Below, piece after piece: positions 12,382 through 20,243 of a stretch of 64,000 nucleotides of DNA (the stretch's first letter is position 1; every line of letters starts with the position of its first letter). Where the stretch lies: contig NC_014121.1 in NCBI RefSeq assembly GCF_000025565.1, forward strand, positions 1,612,001 to 1,676,000, written 5' to 3'. The position numbers were made by a program, and so were the translations under genes. The notes below the pieces were generated by a model, which ran no database searches, was not told the DNA's origin, and was given only the letters and a program-made list of their open reading frames with translations. This DNA comes from Enterobacter cloacae subsp. cloacae ATCC 13047 (lineage in GTDB: Bacteria > Pseudomonadota > Gammaproteobacteria > Enterobacterales > Enterobacteriaceae).

Positions 12382-13077
12382 GTGTTAACGCGTGATTTCT
12401 TAATGAAGGCAGATTGTAAGACGGCATTTGGTGCTATTGAGGAATCGCTTCTCTGGTCAGCTGAACAACGTGCGGCGTCGCTCGCTGCCACGCTTGCCTG
12501 CCGCCCGGATGATGGCCCGGTATGGATTTTTGGCTACGGTTCGCTGATGTGGAACCCGGCTCTGGAATTTGTCGAATCGGCGACAGGTACGCTCCCGGGG
12601 TGGCATCGCGCATTTTGTCTGCGATTAACCGCCGGACGCGGAAGTGCCTGTCAGCCGGGACGTATGCTTGCACTGAAAGAGGGCGGACGCACCACGGGGG
12701 TGGCGTATCGCCTGCCGGATGCCACCCTCGAAGAGGAGCTGACGCTGCTCTGGAAGCGCGAGATGATCACCGGCTGCTATATGCCAAGCTGGTGCAAGCT
12801 GGAACTTGATGACGGACGCACCGTCAACGCGCTGGTGTTTATTATGGATCCGCGCCATCCTCTGTATGAAGCGGATACCCGCACGCAGGTGATCGCGCCG
12901 TTGATTGCGGCGGCCAGTGGACCGCTCGGCACAAACGCGCAGTATCTGTTTTCACTCGATCAGGAACTGACGCGCCTCGGCATGCAGGACGAGTGTCTGA
13001 ATGAGCTTGTAGCGAAGGTGAAAGCACTGCTGGAAGGAAATCCGCTGAATAACCCGCTGCGTCCGGGTTTTGCCTGA
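12382..13077 (+). CDS. chaC: glutathione-specific gamma-glutamylcyclotransferase
   Basis: ChaC-family enzymes cleave glutathione to 5-oxoproline and Cys-Gly. The 231-residue protein has the glycine-rich substrate loop GYGSLMW at about 50-56 and the family block 'CLRLTAGRGS'. The start is a GTG at 12382 with a strong GGAGG at 12371-12375; it gives the N-terminus expected from E. coli (LTRDFLMKADCK), whereas the upstream ATG adds 12 unconserved residues. A 177-bp gap separates it from chaB. Confidence 0.94.
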   Translation: MLTRDFLMKADCKTAFGAIEESLLWSAEQRAASLAATLACRPDDGPVWIFGYGSLMWNPALEFVESATGTLPGWHRAFCLRLTAGRGSACQPGRMLALKEGGRTTGVAYRLPDATLEEELTLLWKREMITGCYMPSWCKLELDDGRTVNALVFIMDPRHPLYEADTRTQVIAPLIAAASGPLGTNAQYLFSLDQELTRLGMQDECLNELVAKVKALLEGNPLNNPLRPGFA

Positions 13078-13082
13078 TAATA

Positions 13083-13120
13083 CGCCCGGCTGCGAGAGTG
13101 CAGACCGGGCGTCTGTTTTT
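13083..13120 (+). terminator. Terminator after chaC
   Basis: Stem CGCCCGG (13083-13089) / CCGGGCG (13105-13111) with a 15-nt loop, then TCTGTTTTT. It lies between convergent chaC and the DUF1883 gene. Confidence 0.7.
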
Positions 13121-13358
13121 AAGCGGCCACGTAGCTGACTGAGTGTTCGAGTGACTGACTATGGCTGTCAATCAGGACATCCCATGTGCCGGTATAAGGG
13201 ACGGTTAGCCACGCCTTATCATCCTGCACGGTCAGGATATCTGCCTGCGATTGTTTTTGTGCCTTCGCACTCATCAAATGAATACGGCAGCGCTCTGAAC
13301 AACGCACCACTACCGTATCCCCGCCAAACAGTTTCAAACTTGTTTTTACCAGTGCCAT
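13119..13358 (-). CDS. DUF1883-family small protein
   Basis: This 79-residue protein resembles the DUF1883 family, with 'GDTVVVRCSERCRI' near the N-terminus and 'VPYTGTWDVLID' and 'HSVSYV' at the end. It is short and beta-rich, with no signal peptide or membrane segment. The two cysteines (CSERC) could bind a metal or form a disulfide; this is a guess. The function is unknown. It is single-gene, with 212 bp of non-coding DNA on its upstream side before the chemoreceptor gene. Confidence 0.7.
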   Translation of the reverse strand: MALVKTSLKLFGGDTVVVRCSERCRIHLMSAKAQKQSQADILTVQDDKAWLTVPYTGTWDVLIDSHSQSLEHSVSYVAA

Positions 13359-13570
13359 TTATTTACCCCGTAGTCTTAAACAACGCTCTCCCTGCTGCCA
13401 TTTCCGAGCGTGATGTTGTTCACAATTCACTCATGGCATAACACCAAAGGGGGAGCGTCGGGATGCTGATTTTGATCAAAAAATGGCATAACGTTTAAAC
13501 AAAAATGACAAAATACCTGAAAGCATTCAGCTGGCGCGCGTTTACACGGTGAAGGCGCGCCAGAAGAAAA

Positions 13571-15355
13571 TTAAATGCGGAAATGTCCGGCAGTTTCAGC
13601 AAGGTCGCCCGCCTGGCTCTGCAGGGCGCTGGCGGCTGCGGCGGATTGCACCACCAGTTCAGCGTTCTGCTGCACCATTCTGTCGAGGTGCGTGACAGCA
13701 TGGTTGATCTCATGGATGCCTTTCATCTGCTCGCTGGTGGCGATGGAAATTTCACGCATGATACCCGAGACGCTGCCGATGCTGGCGCGGATCTCATCCA
13801 TGCTTTCCCCGGCCAGATGTACATAGCGGGAGCCGGTTGCCACGCTGTCGGTGGTGGAGTCGATAAGCGATTTGATCTCCTTCGCCGCCTGGGCGCTGCG
13901 GCTCGCCAGGTTACGTACTTCGCCTGCCACCACGGCAAACCCGCGGCCCTGCTCACCGGCGCGCGCTGCTTCCACCGAGGCGTTCAGCGCCAGGATATTG
14001 GTCTGGAAGGCGATGCCATCAATCACGCTGGTGATATCGCCAATTTTTGCCGAAGCCACTTCAATGGATTGCATGGTGCTGATGGCCTGAGAGACGACCT
14101 CACCGCCGCGTGAGGCCGCAGCGGAGGCTCTACTGGCCTGTTCATTCGCTTCTGCCGCAGACTCATTTGACTGGGTCACCGACGCGGTGATCTGCTCTAC
14201 GGCGCTGGCGGTTTCACGCAGGCTGGAGGCTGCCTGCTCGGTGCGCCCGGAGAGATCCTGGTTGCCAGCCGCAATCTCCTGGGCGGCATTTTTCACCGAG
14301 GCGCTGGCATCACGCAGCTGGATCATCACCACCGAGAGCTTATCGCTAAAGGCGTTAAACGCCTGGGCAATTTGCGCCACTTCGTCGTTACCGCTCTCCG
14401 GCAGGCGCTGGGAGAGGTCGTTGGTACCGTTGGCGATATTATGCATCGCGTCGCGGATATCGGACAACCGCTTGAGCAGGCGGGCAATCAGGATGTGGAC
14501 AAGCGCGCCGCTCAGCAGGGCGAGGATCACCAGCGAGAGTGCCGAGGCTTTCAGCAGCGAGCGCATGCCGGAGGTGGCGTCGTTATTGTCGAGCGCGACC
14601 ACCAGCATCCAGTTTGTTCCCGGAACGGCCGTGGCGACGAGGGTTTTATCACCGCCGTCAAATGTGCCATCAACCGGTTCACCGCTTTTCAGGGTCGCTA
14701 AATCGGTGCCGGTAATGGTCTCAGCAAACGGTTTTAACGTCAGGGCCGGATCGTTGGCGGCGATAACGCTGCCGTCGCTGTTCAGAAGTAACCCGCTGCT
14801 GGCCGGGGTCGGGTGAATGCCGCGCACGTTAGCCACCACGCTATCCATGGCCACATCGCCCGCCACCACCGCTTTCAGGGTCCCGTTTTCTTTTACCGGT
14901 ACCGCAAAAGTTACCACCAGTTTTCCGGTTCCGGCGTCCACGTAAGGCGCGGTCACCACCGGTCCGTCCTGGCTGACCACCTGCTGATACCAGGGGCGAA
15001 TGGTCGGGTCATAATCCGCAGGCACGCCCGCAGGCTCAGAGAATTTCGCCGTTTTAGTGGCATAGCCCACATAGACGTTGGTGAAGCCTCCCGCCTGGGC
15101 GAGTTGTTTAAAGACCGGTACCGGGTCGTCACTCAGCGCCACGCTCTGGGCGGAGGTAATGACCGTCATTTTGCTTTTCACCCAGTCGGCAATCGCCATG
15201 TTATGGCTGGCGCTGGTGCTGGTCAGAATGTCACGCTGCGACTGCTGATTATCCTGGCGCGTGACCTGGAAATTAATGACGGTATTGAGAAGAAGGGCGA
15301 CGACTAGGCAGCCTGTCGTCGCGGCAATGATGCGAGCACGAATCGATCTGAACAT
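13571..15355 (-). CDS. methyl-accepting chemotaxis protein with dCache-type sensor
   Basis: This is a 594-residue transmembrane chemoreceptor. Residues about 8-30 form the first membrane helix. Residues about 35-275 are periplasmic and look like a dCache domain ('TIRPWYQQVVSQDGPVVTAP', 'GTGKLVVTFAVPV'). The second helix is near 275-300 and is followed by HAMP and a long coiled coil. The signalling hairpin tip is clear ('IDGIAFQTNILALNASVEA', 'ARAGEQGRGFAVVAGEVRNL') and should couple to CheW/CheA. The protein ends AETAGHFRI, without an NWETF-type CheR/CheB docking pentapeptide. The ligand is unknown. It is not one of the four K-12 high- or low-abundance receptors. Confidence 0.92.
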   Translation of the reverse strand: MFRSIRARIIAATTGCLVVALLLNTVINFQVTRQDNQQSQRDILTSTSASHNMAIADWVKSKMTVITSAQSVALSDDPVPVFKQLAQAGGFTNVYVGYATKTAKFSEPAGVPADYDPTIRPWYQQVVSQDGPVVTAPYVDAGTGKLVVTFAVPVKENGTLKAVVAGDVAMDSVVANVRGIHPTPASSGLLLNSDGSVIAANDPALTLKPFAETITGTDLATLKSGEPVDGTFDGGDKTLVATAVPGTNWMLVVALDNNDATSGMRSLLKASALSLVILALLSGALVHILIARLLKRLSDIRDAMHNIANGTNDLSQRLPESGNDEVAQIAQAFNAFSDKLSVVMIQLRDASASVKNAAQEIAAGNQDLSGRTEQAASSLRETASAVEQITASVTQSNESAAEANEQASRASAAASRGGEVVSQAISTMQSIEVASAKIGDITSVIDGIAFQTNILALNASVEAARAGEQGRGFAVVAGEVRNLASRSAQAAKEIKSLIDSTTDSVATGSRYVHLAGESMDEIRASIGSVSGIMREISIATSEQMKGIHEINHAVTHLDRMVQQNAELVVQSAAAASALQSQAGDLAETAGHFRI

Positions 15356-15461
15356 AAGTGAAATACCTGCTGTGTTGTTTCCATGCCTATCGGCAACCCC
15401 GCAGGTAAACTTGATGCTGAAACCGCGTCCATAAGAAAATAATATTTTTACGGGTTTATTA

Positions 15462-15815
15462 TTAAAAAGTTAATACTTTATCGGCGGCTAACGTCCACTC
15501 GGCCAGCTCGACAAGTGTGCCAATTTCCACGCCGTCAATTAGCGGCAGCCCGGTGATACCGCGCCCGTCGGTGCAGGTTTTACAGAGCTTAACCGGCACG
15601 TTTTGCGCCGTCAGGATCTCCAGCATCTGCTGAATGTTGTAGCCCTCTGCCGGTTTTTGGCCTTTCAGGCCAGCGGTGACCGCGTCGGACATCAAAAAGA
15701 TCCGCAGCTCCAGCTCGCTCGCGTTATCGCGCAATGCTATGGCCAGACGCAGGCTATTAAAAAGGGATTCGCTGCCGTAGGCCGCCCCGTTGGCGACGAT
15801 CACAATCTTCTGCAT
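15462..15815 (-). CDS. ychN: DsrE-family protein YchN
   Basis: This 117-residue cytosolic protein matches E. coli YchN, a homohexameric DsrE/DsrF-like protein of uncertain role. The N-terminus MQKIVIVANGAAYGSE and the loop 'KLCKTCTDGRGI' with conserved cysteines are typical. It is transcribed away from nasR. In K-12 ychO follows almost directly; here an 11-kb nas block lies between. Confidence 0.92.
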   Translation of the reverse strand: MQKIVIVANGAAYGSESLFNSLRLAIALRDNASELELRIFLMSDAVTAGLKGQKPAEGYNIQQMLEILTAQNVPVKLCKTCTDGRGITGLPLIDGVEIGTLVELAEWTLAADKVLTF

Positions 15816-15887
15816 GTTAACTCCTGTTTATATTAAGGCACGAATATTGCTTCATTCTCCCAGGTAGGGTTATCCGGGAGAGTAAGC

Positions 15888-17072
15888 ATGACATTAATGG
15901 CTGGCAATTCGTCGGGTGCAACCGAATGGCTCCAGCGCGCAAAGGCGTTGCGTCAGGAGCAGCTCAGCAAGCTGGCACAGCTGGGCGTACTGGTGAATGG
16001 CATTAGCCAACTGGTGCATATGCTACAGTGCGAGCGCGGTGCATCAAACGTCTGGCTCTGCTCACAGGGTAAGCTCTATGCCCCCGAATGCAAAGCCAGC
16101 CGGGCGCTGGTGGATGAAAATCTCACCATACTGTATGGCATTCTGGATAGACACTCCCCAGTGCCGGGCAGCGCCGTGTGTGAGCGCATCGCCGCTGCGT
16201 TGCAGAGCCTTGAATCACTCCGCGCCCTGCGAGAAGGGGTGAACCAACAAACCGTTACCGCCCCGCAGGCGATGGAGCATTACTGTCGCATGCTTCGCCA
16301 TCTGCTCAGTATCGTGCCGCAGCTCAACGACAGCATTGACGATCCGCAACTGGCGGGGCGTTTTGTTGCCCTCTACAGCCTGATGCAGGGCAAAGAGCTG
16401 GCGGGACAAGAGCGGGCGCTGGGGGCCATTGGCTTCACGCAGGGTTTTTTTGATGATGTCACCCGTCAGAGGCTGGTGGATCGCATTGACGGGCAGCAGG
16501 CCTGTTTTGAGATCTTTTTAAGCCACAGCCCGGCGGATGTGCAGAGCACCTTTTCCCGGGACTGCCAGCCCGACCGCGAGACGGAGCAACTCCGGCGTGT
16601 GGCCTGTACCCGCCAGCCTGCTGCGGATAATGGCGACACGGCGCTGAACTGGTTCGCCCTGCAAACGTCGCGTCTTGAGCACTTGCGCACCCTGGAGGAG
16701 ATGGTTATCGCCGACCTGATGCTGGCGGTTGATGAGCGTATCCATCATGACCCTCAACATCCGGTAAGTGCCGATGAGAATGACGATCCGCTCGCGCTTT
16801 ATCCGGATAAACCTTTGCTGCCGCTGGTTCGCCAGCAGGCTCGTGAAATAGAACAGCTTTCCCGCCAGCTCGCGACGCTGCGCGATACGCTGGAAGAGCG
16901 CAAGACCATTGATAAAGCCAAAAGCGTGCTGATGACCCACCACAACATGAGTGAGGAACAGGCGTGGACGGCGCTGCGCAAAATGGCGATGGACAAGAAC
17001 CAGCGCATGGTGGATATCGCCCGCGCGCTGCTTACCGTGAAGCGATTGTGGCAGCTAACCCCTAAGGAGTAG
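15888..17072 (+). CDS. nasR: nitrate/nitrite-responsive antitermination regulator NasR
   Basis: NasR is an RNA-binding positive regulator of the nas operon known from Klebsiella oxytoca: with nitrate or nitrite bound it prevents termination in the nasF leader. The 394 residues divide into an N-terminal helical NIT sensor domain ('MLQCERGASNVWLCSQG' at about 45-61) and a C-terminal ANTAR domain ('KAKSVLMTHHNMSEEQAWTA') after a coiled coil at about 305-345. The length is close to the K. oxytoca protein. It lies just upstream of the leader it should act on, in the same orientation. Confidence 0.95.
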   Translation: MTLMAGNSSGATEWLQRAKALRQEQLSKLAQLGVLVNGISQLVHMLQCERGASNVWLCSQGKLYAPECKASRALVDENLTILYGILDRHSPVPGSAVCERIAAALQSLESLRALREGVNQQTVTAPQAMEHYCRMLRHLLSIVPQLNDSIDDPQLAGRFVALYSLMQGKELAGQERALGAIGFTQGFFDDVTRQRLVDRIDGQQACFEIFLSHSPADVQSTFSRDCQPDRETEQLRRVACTRQPAADNGDTALNWFALQTSRLEHLRTLEEMVIADLMLAVDERIHHDPQHPVSADENDDPLALYPDKPLLPLVRQQAREIEQLSRQLATLRDTLEERKTIDKAKSVLMTHHNMSEEQAWTALRKMAMDKNQRMVDIARALLTVKRLWQLTPKE

Positions 17073-17073
17073 C

Positions 17074-17090
17074 TGCACAATCAGTGGGCA
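17074..17090. promoter_or_regulatory. candidate NtrC site upstream of nasF
   Basis: TGCACAATCAGTGGGCA fits 10 of 14 defined positions of the NtrC consensus TGCACCA-N3-TGGTGCA. Its centre is about 107 bp before the predicted nasF start site, where an enhancer for a sigma-54 promoter would be expected. An adjoining inverted repeat GGCACGTTGTGCC (17087-17099) overlaps it. Confidence 0.4.
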
Positions 17091-17162
17091 CGTTGTGCCT
17101 GATTGAGGTGCGTTTTTGCAGAGCCAGTGGGGCAAAAGCCATAAAAACAAGGCATTAAAACC

Positions 17163-17178
17163 TGGCATTAGCTTTGCA
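17163..17178 (+). promoter_or_regulatory. sigma-54 promoter of nasF operon
   Basis: TGGCAT-N5-TTGCA has the -24 GG and -12 GC at exact spacing for RpoN holoenzyme and deviates from TGGCAC-N5-TTGCA at one position. Transcription would start near 17189. This fits the nitrogen control of nas operons in Klebsiella. Confidence 0.85.
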
Positions 17179-17188
17179 TTATTTCAGT

Positions 17189-17279
17189 AACCAATTTTGA
17201 CGGTGCGCCAACGGCGGTGCATCAGTCTTCGGGATAAAGGCGTCCAGCGGTGCTTCGGCACTGTCGGGCGCTTTTTTTT
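17189..17279 (+). promoter_or_regulatory. nasF leader: ANTAR-target hairpin and attenuator terminator
   Basis: The leader carries a hairpin with stem 17204-17209 / 17216-17221 and the hexaloop AACGGC (17210-17215). A at loop position 1 and G at position 4 are the hallmarks of ANTAR-protein RNA targets. A second weaker hairpin (about 17225-17241) may be its partner. It is followed by a factor-independent terminator: stem 17240-17253 / 17258-17271 with a TTCG loop and eight Ts (17272-17279), 22 bp before the nasF ATG. By homology with K. oxytoca, NasR bound to nitrate favours the first hairpins and read-through. Confidence 0.85.
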
Positions 17280-17300
17280 GTCTTTTTTTCAGGAGTGGTC

Positions 17301-18548
17301 ATGGCGGATTTGTCGAGACGGCGGTTTTTGCAGGCCAGCGTGCTGGCGAGCAGTGCAATGTTGTTATCGGGTGTCATGCAGGCCGCGTGGGCGGCAGGCT
17401 CGGATAAACCCGAGCAGGAGACGGTGCGCATCGGGTTTATCCCGCTGACCGACTGTGCTCCGGTGGTCATCGCGGCGCTGAAAGGGTTCGATAAAAAGCA
17501 TGGCATTACCATCGTGCCCACCAAAGAGGCGAGCTGGGCGGCCGTGCGCGATAAGTTAGTCGCGGGGGAGCTGGACGCGGCGCATATTCTTTACGGTCTG
17601 CTGTACGGACTGGAACTGGGGATCGCCGGTAAGCCACAGCAGATGGCGAATCTGATGACCCTCAACCAGAACGGCCAGGCGATTACGCTCTCTGCCGATC
17701 TGGCAGAGAAGGGCGTTCGCGATCTCGACGGGCTGAAGAAACTGATTGGTCAGCAGGCACCGGGCACGTACACCTTCGCGCATACCTTCCCGACGGGCAC
17801 GCACGCCATGTGGCTCTACTACTGGCTGGCCAGTGCGGGCATTAACCCGTTTGACGATGTTCGCACCGTGGTGGTACCGCCGCCGCAGATGGTGATGAAC
17901 ATGCGCATTGGCAATATGGTCGGCTTTTGCGTCGGCGAGCCGTGGAATGCCCGGGCCATTAACGATCGCATCGGTTTTACCGCTGCAACGTCGCAGTCTA
18001 TCTGGGCTGACCACCCGGAAAAAATCCTCGGTACCCGTCGCGACTGGGTGGAGAAAAATCCGCACACCGCGCGGGCGCTGGTGAGCGCAGTACTGGAAGC
18101 CGCGCGCTGGATCGACGCTTCACCGGAAAACAAACGTGAAACGGCGCAGATCCTCTCGCGTCGCGCATGGCTGAACACCAAAGAGCAGTACCTCACCGGA
18201 CGGATGCTGGGTGAGTACGACAACGGGGTGGGCACGCGCTGGCAGGACGCGCATCCGATTCGTTTCTTCAACGACGGCGCCGTCAGCTACCCCTGGCTCT
18301 CTGACGGCATGTGGTTTTTAACCCAGTTCCGCCGCTGGGGCTTGCTTAAATCTGCACCGGACTATGTCGACATTGCCCGGCGTATCAACCAGACGGCGGT
18401 CTGGCAGGATGCCGCCACCGCGGTGGGGGGCATTACCACACCGACTTCACCACTACGCAGTAGCACCCTGATGGACGGCACCGTCTGGAACGGTACCGAT
18501 CCTGAAGGCTATGCCAACCGCTTCGCTATTCACCGTAAAGGGGCCTGA
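17301..18548 (+). CDS. nasF: nitrate ABC transporter, periplasmic binding protein
   Basis: NasF captures nitrate (and nitrite) in the periplasm for the NasED importer. The 415-residue protein starts MADLSRRRFLQASVLASSAM, a twin-arginine (Tat) export signal with S-R-R-R-F-L, followed by a hydrophobic stretch and an Ala-rich cleavage region. The mature part has NrtA/SsuA-type blocks ('IGFIPLTDCAPVVIAALKGF', 'TFPTGTHAMWLYYWLA'). The ATG at 17301 has AGGAG 6 bp before it; an upstream in-frame codon inside the attenuator is not a credible start. It is the first gene of the nas operon. Confidence 0.95.
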   Translation: MADLSRRRFLQASVLASSAMLLSGVMQAAWAAGSDKPEQETVRIGFIPLTDCAPVVIAALKGFDKKHGITIVPTKEASWAAVRDKLVAGELDAAHILYGLLYGLELGIAGKPQQMANLMTLNQNGQAITLSADLAEKGVRDLDGLKKLIGQQAPGTYTFAHTFPTGTHAMWLYYWLASAGINPFDDVRTVVVPPPQMVMNMRIGNMVGFCVGEPWNARAINDRIGFTAATSQSIWADHPEKILGTRRDWVEKNPHTARALVSAVLEAARWIDASPENKRETAQILSRRAWLNTKEQYLTGRMLGEYDNGVGTRWQDAHPIRFFNDGAVSYPWLSDGMWFLTQFRRWGLLKSAPDYVDIARRINQTAVWQDAATAVGGITTPTSPLRSSTLMDGTVWNGTDPEGYANRFAIHRKGA

Positions 18549-18550
18549 TT

Positions 18551-19432
18551 ATGCAGCATCTGCACAGCACGAAAGCAAAACACGAGACGCCGGTGAGTGG
18601 CGAGGTGATTACCCTGCCACCGGTTCAGGTTCGCCGTCGTCCTCCGGCGATTGCCCGCCGGATTAACGACGTGCTCCAGCGTATCATTCCGGCGCTGCTG
18701 GGGCTGGGGCTGCTGGTGGTGCTCTGGCAACTGGCGGCAATCAACAGCAAAGGCTTCCCGACGCCGCTGAGCACGCTGGATTCTGCCATCACCCTGTTCG
18801 CCGATCCGTTTTATCGCGACGGGCCAAACGACATGGGGATCGGCTGGAACGTGCTTGCCTCCCTGCAGCGCGTGGCGGTGGGCTTTGGCCTGGCCGCGTT
18901 AGTCGGTATCCCGCTCGGTTTTCTGATTGGCCGTTTCACCTTTTTCTCACGCATGTTCAGCCCGCTGATTGCGCTGCTGCGCCCGGTCAGCCCATTGGCC
19001 TGGCTGCCTATCGGCCTGCTGCTGTTCCAGAAAGCAGAGCCTGCTTCCAGCTGGACCATTTTTATCTGTTCGATCTGGCCAATGGTGATTAACACCGCCG
19101 AAGGGGTACGCCGTATTCCGCAGGATTACCTCAATGTCGCCCGCGTGTTGCAGCTTTCTGAGTGGACCATTCTGCGTCGGATCCTCTTCCCGGCGGTGCT
19201 GCCGGCGGTGTTGACCGGGGTACGTCTTTCCATCGGTATCGCCTGGCTGGTGATTGTCGCCGCCGAAATGCTGACAGGCGGCTTAGGGATCGGTTTCTGG
19301 ATCTGGAATGAGTGGAACAACCTCAACGTCGAAAACATTCTCATCGCCATCGTCATCATTGGCGTGGTCGGGTTACTGCTGGAGCAGGGGCTGATGCTGA
19401 TCGCCCGTCGCTTTAGCTGGCAGGAAAAATAA
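18551..19432 (+). CDS. nasE: nitrate ABC transporter permease
   Basis: This 293-residue inner-membrane permease of the NrtB/SsuC type has about 6 membrane segments after a cytosolic N-terminus of about 45 residues. The cytoplasmic loop contacting the ATPase is 'YLNVARVLQLSEWTILRRIL', the usual EAA motif region. The ATG is 2 bp after the nasF stop codon, so expression is tightly linked. It partners with NasD. Confidence 0.95.
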   Translation: MQHLHSTKAKHETPVSGEVITLPPVQVRRRPPAIARRINDVLQRIIPALLGLGLLVVLWQLAAINSKGFPTPLSTLDSAITLFADPFYRDGPNDMGIGWNVLASLQRVAVGFGLAALVGIPLGFLIGRFTFFSRMFSPLIALLRPVSPLAWLPIGLLLFQKAEPASSWTIFICSIWPMVINTAEGVRRIPQDYLNVARVLQLSEWTILRRILFPAVLPAVLTGVRLSIGIAWLVIVAAEMLTGGLGIGFWIWNEWNNLNVENILIAIVIIGVVGLLLEQGLMLIARRFSWQEK

Positions 19433-19441
19433 GGAGCGAAC

Positions 19442-20230
19442 ATGAAACCAATCATTCAGGTCCAGGCCGTAAGCCAGCGTTTTTCTACCGCCAGCGGAGA
19501 ATTTCTGGCGCTGCAGAACGTCTCGTTTGATATCCACGAAGGGGAAACCGTGAGCCTGATTGGCCACTCCGGCTGCGGCAAATCAACGTTGCTGAACTTG
19601 ATCGCCGGGATCACCCTGCCGACGGAAGGGGGACTGATTTGTGACAACCGTGAAATTGCGGGTCCGGGACCGGAGCGTGCGGTGGTCTTTCAGAACCACT
19701 CCCTGCTGCCGTGGCTGACCTGTTTCGACAACGTTGCGCTGGCGGTCGATCAGGTGTTCCGCCACACCATGAGCAAGGCGGAGCGTCGTGAGTGGATTGA
19801 ACACAACCTCGATCGCGTGCAGATGGGGCACGCCCTGCATAAACGCCCGGGGGAGATCTCAGGCGGCATGAAGCAGCGCGTGGGCATTGCCCGTGCGCTG
19901 GCGATGAAGCCGAAAGTGTTGCTGATGGATGAACCGTTTGGCGCGCTGGATGCCCTGACGCGTGCCCATCTGCAGGACTCCGTGATGCAAATCCAGCAGG
20001 CGCTCAACACCACCATTGTGCTCATCACCCACGACGTGGACGAAGCGGTGCTGCTCTCTGACCGCGTGCTGATGATGACCAACGGCCCGGCGGCGACCGT
20101 CGGCGAAATCCTGGAGGTTGACCTGCCGCGTCCGCGTAACCGGGTGCAGCTGGCGGACGACAGCCGCTACCACCACATGCGCCAGCAGATCCTCCATTTC
20201 CTCTATGAAAAACAGCCCAAAGCGGCGTAG
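19442..20230 (+). CDS. nasD: nitrate ABC transporter ATP-binding protein
   Basis: This 262-residue ABC ATPase powers nitrate import. Walker A is GHSGCGKST at about 41-49, the signature is 'ISGGMKQRVGIARAL' at about 139-153, and Walker B is LLMDEPFGALD at about 160-170; the H-loop is 'LITHDVDEA'. It lies 9 bp after nasE with a GGAG ribosome binding site. Confidence 0.95.
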   Translation: MKPIIQVQAVSQRFSTASGEFLALQNVSFDIHEGETVSLIGHSGCGKSTLLNLIAGITLPTEGGLICDNREIAGPGPERAVVFQNHSLLPWLTCFDNVALAVDQVFRHTMSKAERREWIEHNLDRVQMGHALHKRPGEISGGMKQRVGIARALAMKPKVLLMDEPFGALDALTRAHLQDSVMQIQQALNTTIVLITHDVDEAVLLSDRVLMMTNGPAATVGEILEVDLPRPRNRVQLADDSRYHHMRQQILHFLYEKQPKAA

Positions 20231-20243
20231 TGGGGGCACCACG

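Noticed and set aside
13470..13483. Possible FNR box (TTTTGATCAAAA) upstream of the DUF1883 gene
   Set aside because: The half-sites TTGAT and ATCAA overlap without the required 4-nt spacer.
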